64,000 bases of DNA from contig OX393567.1 of NCBI GenBank assembly GCA_947652115.1, positions 23,463,520-23,527,519 on the forward strand, written 5' to 3'. The stretch comes from Blastomussa wellsi. Lineage: Eukaryota; Cnidaria; Anthozoa; Scleractinia; Plerogyridae. Below the pieces are notes generated by a model. That model searched no databases and was not told the origin of the DNA. It saw nothing but the letters and a program-made list of their open reading frames with translations. The position numbers and the translations under genes are program-made. Position 1 is the first letter of the stretch; each line of letters starts with the position of its first letter. Positions 26,201 to 33,321 of this stretch are shown here, piece after piece.

Positions 26201-27188
26201 CAAATTGATTCCATGTTGCCATGTGTCTGTTCAGTAATAGATCACTGATGACGTCAAAATGTGGTAAGAACAAAAAGGTGGCACACTAGGTGATAGCGGA
26301 GTGTGCCACTGATGTTCTTACCACAATTTGACATCTTCTGTGATCTATTACTGAACAGACGCAGTGCGTGTAGGTAGGAACCAATCAAAATGTGTCCATT
26401 ATTGGGATTATTGTATAAATAAAAATATAAGAGTAAAATACTATAAACAATTATATAACTTGGAAACAGTATAAAATTCAGTTACAAAAAATACAGTCAC
26501 AGTCCTTCATGGATGTTAATGACAGACGTTTTAAGTTACACATGCATATGGTTGTCACATGCTTGTACATGTTCAGTAATTTGCTGGCAAGAGACAATAA
26601 TATAGGAAGCAGGAATTTCAGATGGTAACGCACATACCAAATTACTCAACATGTACAAGCATGTGACAACCATATGCATGCATGTGTGACAGATCATTCG
26701 TTTGAGTGTTTAGATCAGAGGGACTGAAAAAAATGATAAACTTAATTTATTTAATACCTCATATTTTGAGGATATTTTTTGAAGACTCCCGGGTACTGTC
26801 CCTGTGCTCATTATGGAGACATTCTGAAAGAGAAATAAAATGTTTATACTTTTGGTTAAGCCCGATCGAGGAAGCTACGTACGTACCCAAACAATGCTTT
26901 GATTAGAATTCCCTGACTTACCTCTTTACTATTCTCTAATTGCGAAGCATCAAAACTGTCTGCGACATTTCTACGACGACTTACGTAAGGTTGGATATTT
27001 CCCGACTGCAGGCGTAAATATAGAACGAAAAAGTAAACTACCACATTATTGAAGTACAAATTTTAAAATAGAGCGAAATTTGAGTCATCATTTGTTACAA
27101 CAATACAACTTACATCTCCAGGATTTAGAAGTGGTGAACTTTCGGAGGTCATATTGCTCAAACTTCTCATAAGACGTGAACGCTGCAT
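11049..27188 (-). CDS. CLCN7: CLC-7 lysosomal 2Cl-/H+ exchanger
   Basis: There are 23 exons on the minus strand: 27188-27114, 27005-26922, 26823-26758, 25128-25063, 24053-23921, 23447-23338, 22006-21926, 20953-20713, 19649-19474, 18999-18945, 18627-18567, 17897-17759, 16912-16819, 16340-16119, 16029-15902, 15809-15724, 15281-15236, 13955-13866, 13778-13686, 13025-12948, 12380-12297, 11606-11526 and 11168-11049. All phases agree, giving 802 aa (human 805). Landmarks are the N-terminal sorting motif ESSPLL (residues 16-21), the anion filter GSGIP (183-187), GKEGP with gating Glu227, SLEEGA with proton Glu294, GLFVP and GAAWGR in exon 14, and two C-terminal CBS domains from exon 17 onward. The family exchanges chloride for protons in late endosomes and lysosomes with subunit OSTM1. 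The acceptor of the 13025-12948 exon could also be 9 bases further in. It shares a divergent promoter with MRPL12. Introns are loaded with MITEs, SINEs and a minisatellite. Confidence 0.95.
11772..11934. mobile_element. Short element with GGGCGTAGCTAGG inverted ends
   Basis: The 13 bp GGGCGTAGCTAGG at 11772-11784 is repeated in perfect inverted form at 11922-11934, enclosing about 137 bp. No clear target duplication is seen. A G-tract and a GGT microsatellite lie immediately upstream (11706-11740). It resembles a non-autonomous DNA transposon. It lies in the last-but-one part of CLCN7, in the intron between 12297 and 11606. Confidence 0.5.
12440..12560. mobile_element. 121 bp MITE with long TIRs and 9 bp TSD
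   Basis: The terminal inverted repeats begin TAGCCTGCAAAGCAGGCGG and extend about 29 bp (one mismatch position visible: AGCAGG versus AGTAGG). The flanks are a perfect 9 bp direct repeat ATAGTAACA at 12431-12439 and 12561-12569. The 60 bp core has no coding capacity. A 9 bp duplication with long TIRs fits Mutator-like non-autonomous elements. It is inserted in a CLCN7 intron just upstream of exon 12380-12297. Confidence 0.8.
13342..13578. repeat. 237 bp near-perfect palindrome (foldback element)
   Basis: The left arm (about 13342-13447) and right arm (about 13460-13578) are inverted copies around a short centre CTCTGGGCAA. The outer ends read GTTTCTTTC and the AAAGAAAC complement; internal shared words include GGTGCATC, GGAACCGAAGAATCC and AAATCC. 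The right arm has a roughly 15 bp extra segment. It is a hairpin-forming MITE or foldback in a CLCN7 intron. Confidence 0.75.
14086..14270 (-). repeat. tRNA-derived SINE copy, reverse orientation
   Basis: Read on the minus strand it gives the common SINE order: a degenerate tRNA-like head with a B-box-like GGATTCAAGCCC, then GACAAGACACTGTACTCTCA, then GGGGGGAGTAGAAAGACTCC and CCTGATGGGCC at the 3' side. The same body words recur in the copies at 19703, 32945, 40497 and 42243. Confidence 0.6.
14498..14761 (+). mobile_element. Penelope-like tail with hammerhead motif, 13 bp TSD
   Basis: A 264 bp insertion is flanked by the perfect 13 bp direct repeat TTAGACAATCAAC (14485-14497 and 14762-14774). 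It carries the GAGGGGGTAAG head, a middle section with CTGTATATAAACC, the hammerhead-like segment (14658-14705), and the tail ending AACCCAGTTGATAAAACC. The same head and tail occur at 3867-4021, and the tail alone at 38109-38224. It has no coding capacity of its own. It is inserted in a CLCN7 intron immediately beside a tRNA-like SINE. Confidence 0.75.
14658..14705 (+). ncRNA. Hammerhead-ribozyme-like motif (copy 2, best preserved)
   Basis: Stem I is GATTC/GAATC plus GCT/AGC with a 4 nt TCTC bulge on the 3' strand. The core is CCGACGA (family consensus CUGANGA, so C replaces U4). Stem II is GGGC/GCTC with a TAAC loop (an extra A precedes it). Then come GAAA and the cleavage triplet GTC. Stem III consists only of AC/GT with no loop, which cannot close in one molecule but is self-complementary between two. 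This matches the small, dimer-acting hammerheads described in Penelope-like elements. Activity is not shown and the core substitution may weaken it. Confidence 0.6.
14776..14856 (+). repeat. tRNA-like SINE head
   Basis: There is an A-box-like TAGCTCAGTTGGTC near the start and a perfect B box GGTTCGAATCC about 45 bases on, spaced as in a tRNA. The acceptor strands (ACCGTAG and the 3' side) do not pair as a functional tRNA, and the segment continues into a non-tRNA body with CTTTGCCCCACGCTCGTGAC up to about 14920. It is therefore a tRNA-derived SINE, not a tRNA gene. Confidence 0.6.
15559..15697. mobile_element. Short inverted-repeat element (GGTTCTGTCC ends)
   Basis: GGTTCTGTCCTCGTGTACC followed by GGTACACAAG (15562-15590) is mirrored at 15667-15695 as CTTGTGCACCGGTACACAAG then GACAGAACC. 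The arms are about 30 bp and the total about 140 bp. The arms are themselves palindromic around ACCGGT. It looks like a MITE in a CLCN7 intron. Confidence 0.65.
17948..18044. repeat. Foldback MITE, copy A (TCAAAATGTGGTAAGAAC family)
   Basis: Inverted arms share TCAAAATGTGGTGAGAACA and its complement, ending in ATCTATTACTGAACAGAC. The same family is present at 26223-26363, and the shared downstream segment AGGTAGGAACCAATCAAAAT (18136 and 26371) shows the repeat unit extends past the hairpin. It partly abuts the 17897-17759 exon of CLCN7. Confidence 0.65.
19703..19920 (-). repeat. tRNA-derived SINE copy, reverse orientation
   Basis: The minus-strand reading contains CCTGATGGGCCACTAGGCTC at one end, the body with GAGTATAAATGGGTACC and GGGGCACCC, and the TTCTTGGGCAATACAC stretch. 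The tRNA head is truncated. It lies in the CLCN7 intron between exons 20953-20713 and 19649-19474, a few tens of bases from the latter. Confidence 0.55.
20083..20152. repeat. Small hairpin repeat
   Basis: GGTACTATATGTTTGTCTCA is mirrored by TGTGAGACAAACGACAATACC, with an inner GTCGTCAC/GTGACTAC pair. It is a roughly 70 bp foldback in a CLCN7 intron. Confidence 0.6.
20165..20279. repeat. (ATT)n microsatellite
   Basis: About 115 bp consist of interrupted ATT/TTA trinucleotides within a CLCN7 intron. Confidence 0.9.
21480..21830. repeat. About 350 bp foldback element
   Basis: The left arm (GTTCAAAATGCATTGCAC, TTCTCCTTTCTACCAAAT, GCATCATTTGTTGCACGA, TTCCTGGGTTGATG) is mirrored in the right arm (AACCCACAC, CGTGCAACAAATGATGC, ATTTGGTAAAAAGGAGAA, GCATTTTGAAC). 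The centre carries CAAACTGATTTGCGTTGC and its inverted partner around a GCATGCATGC core. The ends are not resolved. It lies in a CLCN7 intron. Confidence 0.6.
22163..22345. repeat. Foldback element (GGAACTATCGG arms)
   Basis: The inverted arms are AGAGTGCTTCTGTTGAGGAA, CTATCGGCTGATAGTTGCCC, and their mirror ending CTCCATTGTC, around a centre GCGAAGCTTCG. A related GGGCACTAT/ATAGTGCCC segment follows at 22535-22620. A degenerate tRNA-like stretch (CTGTAGCTCAGTGGATAAAG on the minus strand) sits just to the left at 22103-22135. Confidence 0.6.
22925..23290. repeat. Diverged dispersed repeat, copy A
   Basis: Shared landmarks in the same order occur again at 24525-24850: GTGGAATGCTGCCAAA, TGATGCAG..CAG..GCTGATA, TGCCTTC/TGCTTTC, AACAATGC, CTTGA.ACTG and GCAGACATCCAG. 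The two copies are both in CLCN7 introns and are well diverged. The element class is unknown. Confidence 0.5.
24525..24850. repeat. Diverged dispersed repeat, copy B
   Basis: Partner of 22925-23290, in the same orientation. It starts GTGGAATGCTGCCAAAGG and ends shortly after GCAGACATCCAG. A small direct duplication (CTATTATTAGGTTAA, 24960 and 24983) lies downstream. Confidence 0.5.
25170..25470. repeat. CCCCTAGACCGAGTAC repeat, copy A
   Basis: It shares ACAACTGCATTGCTAA, CAGCCCCTAGACCGAGTAC, CATGGCTGGCAA, TCC.CATAACCCAGCC and TATGCATTTAACCGC with the segment at 63480-63840. In this copy the word order is partly rearranged and GTATCCAGGGGCTTCCACTA comes late. It is a dispersed element of unknown class, lying in the CLCN7 intron between exons 26758 and 25128's neighbour. 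Confidence 0.5.
25745..26062. repeat. AGCAGGGGGACAGG minisatellite
   Basis: About 20 imperfect tandem units of 13-16 bp (variants of GGTAGCAGGGGGACAG) cover roughly 320 bp. On the minus strand it forms a long open frame of Pro-Leu-Leu-Pro-Val repeats, which is an artefact of the repeat. It is in a CLCN7 intron. Confidence 0.9.
26223..26363. repeat. Foldback MITE, copy B (TCAAAATGTGGTAAGAAC family)
   Basis: The arms are about 62 bp: GTCTGTTCAGTAATAGATCA, GACGTCAAAATGTGGTAAGA, GTGGCACAC, mirrored as GTGTGCCAC, TCTTACCACAATTTGACATC and TGATCTATTACTGAACAGAC. It is the same family as 17948-18044 but with an intact loop. Confidence 0.75.
26539..26692. repeat. Inverted repeat (ATATGGTTGTCACATGC arms)
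   Basis: CACATGCATATGGTTGTCAC then ATGCTTGTACATGTT and CAGTAATTT are mirrored by AAATTACTCAACATGTACAA and GCATGTGACAACCATATGCA. The arms are about 45 bp with a roughly 60 bp centre. It is a MITE-like hairpin in a CLCN7 intron. Confidence 0.7.
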
Positions 27189-27331
27189 GGAGACTGCAAT
27201 ATTTTTCAAGCCCTTGATAACCTCTTTTTGCACAGATAATTAATGCATTCGATTTGACTTGCACTTTTCTTTGGACCCAGTACTCCTCTTTGCATGATAC
27301 TTCCCATGATGCACTCAAGGAAACATTCAAC
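27189..27331. promoter_or_regulatory. Bidirectional promoter CLCN7 / MRPL12
   Basis: The start codons of CLCN7 (27188, minus) and MRPL12 (27332, plus) are only 143 bp apart, so both transcripts must start in or close to this interval. It has no TATA box in a convincing position. The segment TTCCCATGATGC near 27300 resembles promoter elements of divergent housekeeping genes, and a YY1-like site overlaps the MRPL12 start. Co-regulation is inferred from geometry. Confidence 0.65.
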
Positions 27332-27339
27332 ATGGCGGC
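27329..27339 (+). promoter_or_regulatory. YY1-like site overlapping MRPL12 start codon
   Basis: AACATGGCGGC matches the YY1 consensus AAnATGGCGGC, with the ATG being the initiation codon. In animals such start-overlapping YY1 sites are frequent in mitochondrial and ribosomal protein genes. A second weaker match, AAGATGGCGGA, lies at the exon 2 boundary (about 27509-27519). Confidence 0.5.
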
Positions 27340-30029
27340 TAGAGCGACAAAGTCTCTAAGACTTTTGGTATTTTTTAAAGCGAATTCCTACAGATCTTAC
27401 AGCAGTGTCAGGTATGATTTACTTCTAGAGCATTTAAATTAATGTAATGCAGGTTATTTAAGTGAATGGCATGTGTATTTCTAGTTGTAGTTGGTGTGTA
27501 GCTCTTCAAAGATGGCGGATTCACACGCGCTTCAATTCTGCAGCGTACAATTCCACATTGTCAGCTCCGCAGCCAGATGATTCGGTGAAAGAATACTCGG
27601 AAAAGATCTCAAATATTGTTAATGAAATATCAAAACTAACACTTATAGAGGTTGCCGATTTGAATGAGTTACTCAAGGTAAACCACTTCTTTTATTCAGT
27701 ATTTAAGAAATATAAATTTTGGAGACAAGGGAACACGATTTGCAGAATACCGAATAATGATATCTAAATGGACTTAATGTCCTGTCACAAGTGCTACAAT
27801 CCCACTGAGGGCCATTTTATTTTATATCCACCTCTCCACCGCCCCCCCCCCCCCCAAATCAGGTTTTGTTTACCTATGTCTTCATATCCTTTGATGTCTA
27901 AAGTTGCGTCACGTCTGTTTTCAATCGAAGGAAAGTCAACGGTTCCACAATAAATGGCAGTACAAAAACTCGAGAATCTGTAAATGTAGTACTTTAACAA
28001 ACTAGTTATTTATTCATCCCTGAGTTATTTGAGAACACTTTCAAAATAAACATTTAAAACTAGCAAAAATTTTGTTCTCTACCAGCTCAACAGAAATAAT
28101 TTAAAAATTGTCTGGGTGCAATATTTTTAGACTCCAGGATGTTGCACTTTCACTCAGGTAACCAATGACGACCAATCAGAAAAAAAAGTCAGATTCTTGA
28201 CTGCAGTTACTGGCGAGTCATCAATAAGAACGCCTGATCATAGCTTAAGTACATCATGTTGTATCATGGAAGTGTACGTTGGGTTTCACGTTGCTAAGTT
28301 AATAAGTCACTCATCTCTTTTAAGCCACCCCTTGAAAGAATCGCAAAAAAATAAGTCACGACTTATGGTAAATGGGTACTGAAAATTTAGGGGGTGGTGG
28401 GTGGTAACGTGCAATGGACTACACACAGACTTTGTTGTTTTGGAGTGCCAAATAATGGCTTTATTTGCATCTTCCTGTATCTGTTTCTTTAAATACTTGT
28501 GTTCAATTCCAGAAAACACTGAAAATTGAGGGTGCTCCAATGATGCCAATGATGGGTGCAATGCCGATGGCTGCAGCGCCTGCTGAGGTAAGCTGGTCAC
28601 AATACATTGCTGACTTAATTTCTTACTTATTATGCTGTTGAAAGGTTTCCATTGATTTTGCTGCTCTGTTAACAACAGTTTTACAACCACCACAACCACT
28701 TCTAGGACCATACCAGCCCCCTGTTCAGTAGTCATTTCACATTTTGTGTTAATATTTCCTCGCTCGTCCTCGAACAAGTGCTTTTCTTTGAAATTTTCTA
28801 GAACTGAAAAAATGAAAAAATTAGTCACAAGAATTGGTGTATCAATCTGGAACTCAATCCCACTTTCAGTTAAGTCACTAAATAAATCTAAATTTCATTA
28901 AATAAAGAAACTACACCTTGATTTATTAAAATCTGAACATGAGTACATTGAAGTCTCCCAAGTGTTAACAAGATATTTTTCGTAGTTTTCTTTGCTGTTA
29001 TTTTTGTTTGTTTGTTTGTGTATGTTCTTTTATTGCATTATTGTCAATAGTATTTAATTCTTATGCGATTCTTGCCCAGGGGAGTACTTGCATCATATAT
29101 GATTGTTGGTGGGGAGGGGGCTGACGGAGCTTCATATTGCAAACCCAAAATATTTCAATCCCAAAGTATAGGCACCCCTGCCATGTATACTGTTAGTACC
29201 CCACCTGGGGCCCCCACCTTGATTAGCTTTGTGACTATTTGTGGAGGCAAGCAATATTTTAATTTCCAATAATAGTTGAGTTGAGTTGATGCTCAAGAAT
29301 TTTATATCCTAGGAGGCCGAAGCTGAAGCTGAGAGACCAGCACCAACGGAGTTCACAGTTAAATTAACTCAGTTTGATGCTGCAAGCAAAGTAAAGCTTA
29401 TAAAGGAAATCAAGAATCTTGTACCAGGGCTTAATTTGGTGCAGGTAAGTGGGCAAGTCACATTCCCTTCAAAGTCAAATATATATCTTACAATCAACTT
29501 ACTGCCTGTTGTTTTCCTGTGATTGTCATGCTCTGTTGGGATCTTTCAACCTTCCATTGAAACAGGTGGTTGGCTGTTCTGTTAGGAATTGGCTTTGGTT
29601 TAAATGATTGTTGAAAATGTTCTATTTGGTAACTACAGCCAAATATACTGTTTCAACCTTGAATTTGATGTTGGATGAAAACTTTGATCATCCATAAAGT
29701 GGTGAATTTTTCAGGCATCACATTACTCAAACTGCACATGAAAGTTCAAGCAGAGGTAGCTTCTTATACAGGAATTGTGCTTGCTCCCTACACATGCCTC
29801 CCTCATGACAAAGAAAATGTCTGCAGAACAAGATAAAATGAAAAAGAGCTTAATTATTTTCCCATCTTGTCATTTTTAATACATTTATCTTTCTAATTTT
29901 TTGTTGAAGGCCAAAAAATTTGTTGAAAGTCTTCCCCAGAGTGTGAAGGAGAAAGTAAGCAAAGAAGAAGCTGAGGAAGTGAAAAAGGCGTTGGAGGCAG
30001 TTGGAGGAACGGTGGAGATGGAAGTTTGA
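27332..30029 (+). CDS. MRPL12: Mitochondrial ribosomal protein bL12m
   Basis: There are five exons: 27332-27411, 27512-27677, 28513-28587, 29313-29444 and 29910-30029, with consistent phases and 190 aa (human 198). The N-terminus ([16 protein letters not shown]...) is basic and hydroxylated, as in a mitochondrial targeting peptide. The dimerisation part contains [19 protein letters not shown], then a Met/Ala/Pro hinge (exon 3), then the C-terminal domain with [20 protein letters not shown] and the closing [12 protein letters not shown]. bL12m forms the flexible stalk of the mitochondrial large ribosomal subunit that recruits translation factors, and it also binds mitochondrial RNA polymerase in mammals. 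The exon 2 start is fixed by phase: only the AAAG|ATGG acceptor keeps the frame. An AATAAA polyadenylation signal lies at 30050-30055. It is divergent from CLCN7 with a shared promoter. Confidence 0.95.
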
Positions 30030-30049
30030 TACATTGTACAGTTGTTATT

Positions 30050-30055
30050 AATAAA
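30050..30055 (+). terminator. MRPL12 polyadenylation signal
   Basis: AATAAA lies 21 bases after the MRPL12 stop codon, followed by T/G-rich sequence. The 3' UTR is therefore very short. Confidence 0.6.
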
Positions 30056-30106
30056 AATTCACTAATTGCAAATGTTTTTAATTCTTTTATTGTTAGTGAA
30101 AATGAA

Positions 30107-30900
30107 ATAGATGTTAGTGCAGTGGCCTAATGGTTAGTTCACTGGACTCTGGACCGAGTGGCCTTGGCCAGGCCACTGCATTGTGTTCTTAAGGCAATCT
30201 GGCACTCATTCTTGTCCCCGTAACCCTTTTCGTTTCTCTTAGCCAGCGGGTCCTTGACACAAGAAACAAAGGTTCTGGGGACATAGGATTTCCAGTCCTA
30301 GATTCTAGGACTTCTGGACTATATAGTATTGATGTTTCTACATGTTGTGTGCTGCAATACATTGTATGGCGACCGGATAACATTTAATTTTTGATTTCTA
30401 AGATTTCTTTGTTCTCAAACAGAGAATAAAAAAAATCAATTGTTTTTGAAAATCCTATGTCCCCAGAGCCCTTCATTTTTCGTGCCAAGGCCCAGCCGGT
30501 TAAGAGAAATGAAAAGGGTTATGTGGACGAGAATGGCCGACACTTTATTTCTTTACACCCAGGGCCCAGTGGTTCATTTTAATCCAGGGTTTCTTTTTCT
30601 TTTGTAGTTTTTCCAATAATTTTCTATATTCTATTTAGAGCGTCCAACCATCAAATAATTTGCAGAAAAAAAGAATTAAACTGAATTTGCTTTTAAGCTT
30701 TCATTAACATATCTGAATTCTAATTTCACACTAACCCTGGGCTATCTTGACCCAGCTTTGAATGATGTGGCCCAGATGTTTAAAAGGGTACTGATGAATT
30801 TAATGCCTGGAAGTAACCCTGCAATGGACTAGCATCCCAACCAGAGTGGAGTAGACATTCTCCTAGTGAGCTCCGATCTGATGGGCTACTACTTATGTAG
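30107..30900 (+). repeat. tRNA-derived SINE interrupted by a foldback insertion
   Basis: The head GCAGTGGCCTAATGGTTAGT with GGACTCTGGACCGAG is tRNA-like (A box). The SINE text reaches TTGTGTTCTTA at 30191 and resumes at about 30541 with CACTTTATTTC. The 3' part contains CCTGCAATGGACTAGCATCC and CTCCGATCTGATGGGC. The intervening segment (30199-30541) is a separate foldback element, so the SINE is the older insertion. Confidence 0.6.
30199..30541. mobile_element. Foldback element nested in a SINE
   Basis: The left arm (30199-30295, with CCCTTTTCGTTTCTCTTA and TTCTGGGGACATAGGATTT) is mirrored by the right arm (30449-30541, with AAATCCTATGTCCCCAGA and TTAAGAGAAATGAAAAGGG). The loop of about 150 bp is unrelated. 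It interrupts the SINE between its TTGTGTTCTT and GACACTTTA motifs. Confidence 0.65.
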
Positions 30901-32617
30901 CCAAATAAAATGTGTTAATGCCCAATATTTTGTTTTACATAGTAGCGGATAGTTGCTTTAGGATTTGGACCAGAATGTATTCAAAACAGAAAATATTTCC
31001 GAGGTCACTGTTCTTATGTGTGATGATCAACACTGAAAACTATTGAATAGAATTAAATATCTGTACTTACCATTCTCATTTTGTAAACTTATTTCTCAAA
31101 ATAATGTGAAAGGACTATTTCAAGGTAAAATCAATGTGCCATTGAACTTAAATGAGAACAGTTTTTTCAAGGCCACCCTTTCAGCCCATTGGTTGAGCAT
31201 TTACAGTTCAAGGGGACCTGCTATCATATATTAATATACTCCACTTAGACAATTTTCTGTTGTTTTCAAGATACATTCCTCCATTTTCATGAGCTTTGAC
31301 ACAACAAACAAATCAACCACAATTTTACAATTCAAGATCTTAGGAGAACCAGGTCACGCATCAGTGCACATGCTGATAAAACAATTAACCTAAATAATCT
31401 TGCAGACTATCGTCTGAATTTAGCCAACTCGACCAAGGGCCTCGTTGGCGAAGTGTCAAACAACATTCTGTGCAATTGTGCATAATTATGAAATTTTATT
31501 TCAGTCCAAACTGCAGTCTCAGGATTTGTTTGAATTCTTCGAGGCGGTAAACTTACGTGACAGCATGAAATTTTAGCCTGCCATGATGAGTCGTTTCATT
31601 TAGGAGTGCTCAATGAACGGAAACTTCAGTTAGGAATAACATTGAGGTTTCTTTACTTTTTATTACTGCTTTGCAAGGATATATGGTGTCAATAATTAAG
31701 AAAAAGGAAAGAAGTATTTCCTGTAACTGCCATGTTGGGTAGTGAACATTCCTTCATGCGAGACTCACATAGGCATTGCTGGCAATGATTGAACAGTGTC
31801 TACTGGAAATCATCTTCAAATGTTAATTCCTGATTCCCTCTATGCGACTTGCACACAGGGAATTGTGGAGCAAAGAAGTTGTACATGTATGCATCATGCG
31901 CACATCTATTTTGAGCCTGAATGTGAAGTTGAATACAACTACCATGATTCCTACGCACACAACTCAGCGGGAATCAGCCATTAATCCATGAGCGAGGTTA
32001 TCAATCCTAAAACAGGGACTGGGTAGTGAACAGCAACATGTCAAGAGCTTATTTATTTATCTAGTATATTACTTGCTTCAGTGGTTGGCTAAGGAACTCA
32101 GACTTACCCCATCCAACAGGGGTTTCAAGACAAGCCGGTGACTGCCGGAGTTACACCAGGTACTTGACTGTTATGCTGCTGGCTACTCTGGTCATAGCAA
32201 TCAGCTTGTGACAAAAAAGCTCACTTATAACAGCCGCCTACTCTTACAGTCGCTGATGCCTACTTCAAAACATTTTGAAACCCCTGATCCAAACTGCCTT
32301 CATTAATGTATGAAGAATGGTAAAGAAATTCTGGACAGCTGACTATAGATCCCAATGTGAAGTTAACATTATTGCGAGCTAACAAACAGGCAAACCAGAG
32401 TGCTAATCAAGCTAACCAAACTCTGCACATTTTCTGGATAAAAGTGCATTTGGGGCTCACGAAATCAATTTCCGACTGCTAAACACTTGGACTTGGATTC
32501 AGCACTACTACATGTAAGTGTGCACAAAATCCAATAGGGCACATACATGTACATGTAGTCCCTGATGGCTTGGACAAATCGCTCTCCACACTTAATGCAT
32601 GCACTATAACTCTTTAG

Positions 32618-32920
32618 TAGAAACTCAGCTGTGTTCTATTGGAAATCCTTGAATCTGACTGGCTCTCCGACTGTTTTCTATTTGCCAATAGAAAACGATC
32701 GGGCGTGCGTTGCTCTTTGAAGGCAAGATTTTTTTTGATTTTTTGCTTAAAAATACATAAAATGGTAGCTTTTGGAATGCAATCCTTTATGGAGTTTCTA
32801 CTAAAACAATTAGACTACTCGTCCTCGTTTTCTATGAGCGATAGTCAACTCGGCTGCACCTTGTTGACTATTCGCTCATAGAAAACTCAGGCTCGTAGTC
32901 TGATTGTTAAATAGAGCATG
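32618..32920. repeat. Foldback element, CTCAGCTGTGTTCTATTGG family, copy A
   Basis: It starts AGTAGAAACTCAGCTGTGTT and CTATTGGAAATCC, contains GACTACTCGTCCTCGTTTTC and GATAGTCAACTCGGCTGCAC, and ends CTCGTAGTCTGATTGTTAAA. A longer copy with both inverted ends is at 46285-46748, and a short one at 54468-54570. Confidence 0.6.
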
Positions 32921-32944
32921 TTAAAGAATGGGCAGCCAGTCATA

Positions 32945-33075
32945 CAGTTCAGAATTTGTTCCAGCCCTTGCATCCCATCCAGGGGGGAGTAGAAATACTC
33001 TCTGTCGCTTCATGCTACAGAAACCGGGATAAGCTCCGGCCTGATGGGCCACTAGGCCCAACTGCAGACTTACCT
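32945..33075 (+). repeat. 3' fragment of tRNA-derived SINE
   Basis: It contains GCATCCCATCCAGGGGGGAG, TCGCTTCATGCTACAGAAAC, CGGGATAAGCTCCGGCCTGA and TGGGCCACTAGGC, the recognisable 3' body of the SINE family, without the tRNA head. It ends in ACTTACCTTACG. Confidence 0.65.
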
Positions 33076-33321
33076 TACGTTACTTTTAAATAATAAACAA
33101 CAATACTGCCTGATTTTCATTAAAGTTTCCACACTGTATTTACTCTCACCAATCATTTTCAATAGACTGTACAATTAAGTTAATTAAACTAACTGCACTA
33201 AAAGCTTAACAAAACAAAACTGAGAAACTTTGTTCTCTAAGCACCATATCACAGCATTTCATATTATTATCTTGCATATTTTCATTTGACAAAATTAACA
33301 ACATTGTTTATAGCACTATGT

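Larger units (their letters stand above)
30030..33321. other. Intergenic region between MRPL12 and HAPSTR1
   Basis: No gene is seen. The contents are the MRPL12 polyadenylation signal, a tRNA-derived SINE split by a foldback element (30107-30900), unremarkable AT-rich sequence from 30900 to 32600, a foldback element at 32618-32920, and a SINE 3' fragment at 32945-33075. Confidence 0.6.

Noticed and set aside
30107..30180. tRNA-Gln-like gene
   Set aside because: Only the 5' half resembles a tRNA; it is the head of the SINE family found several times in the window.
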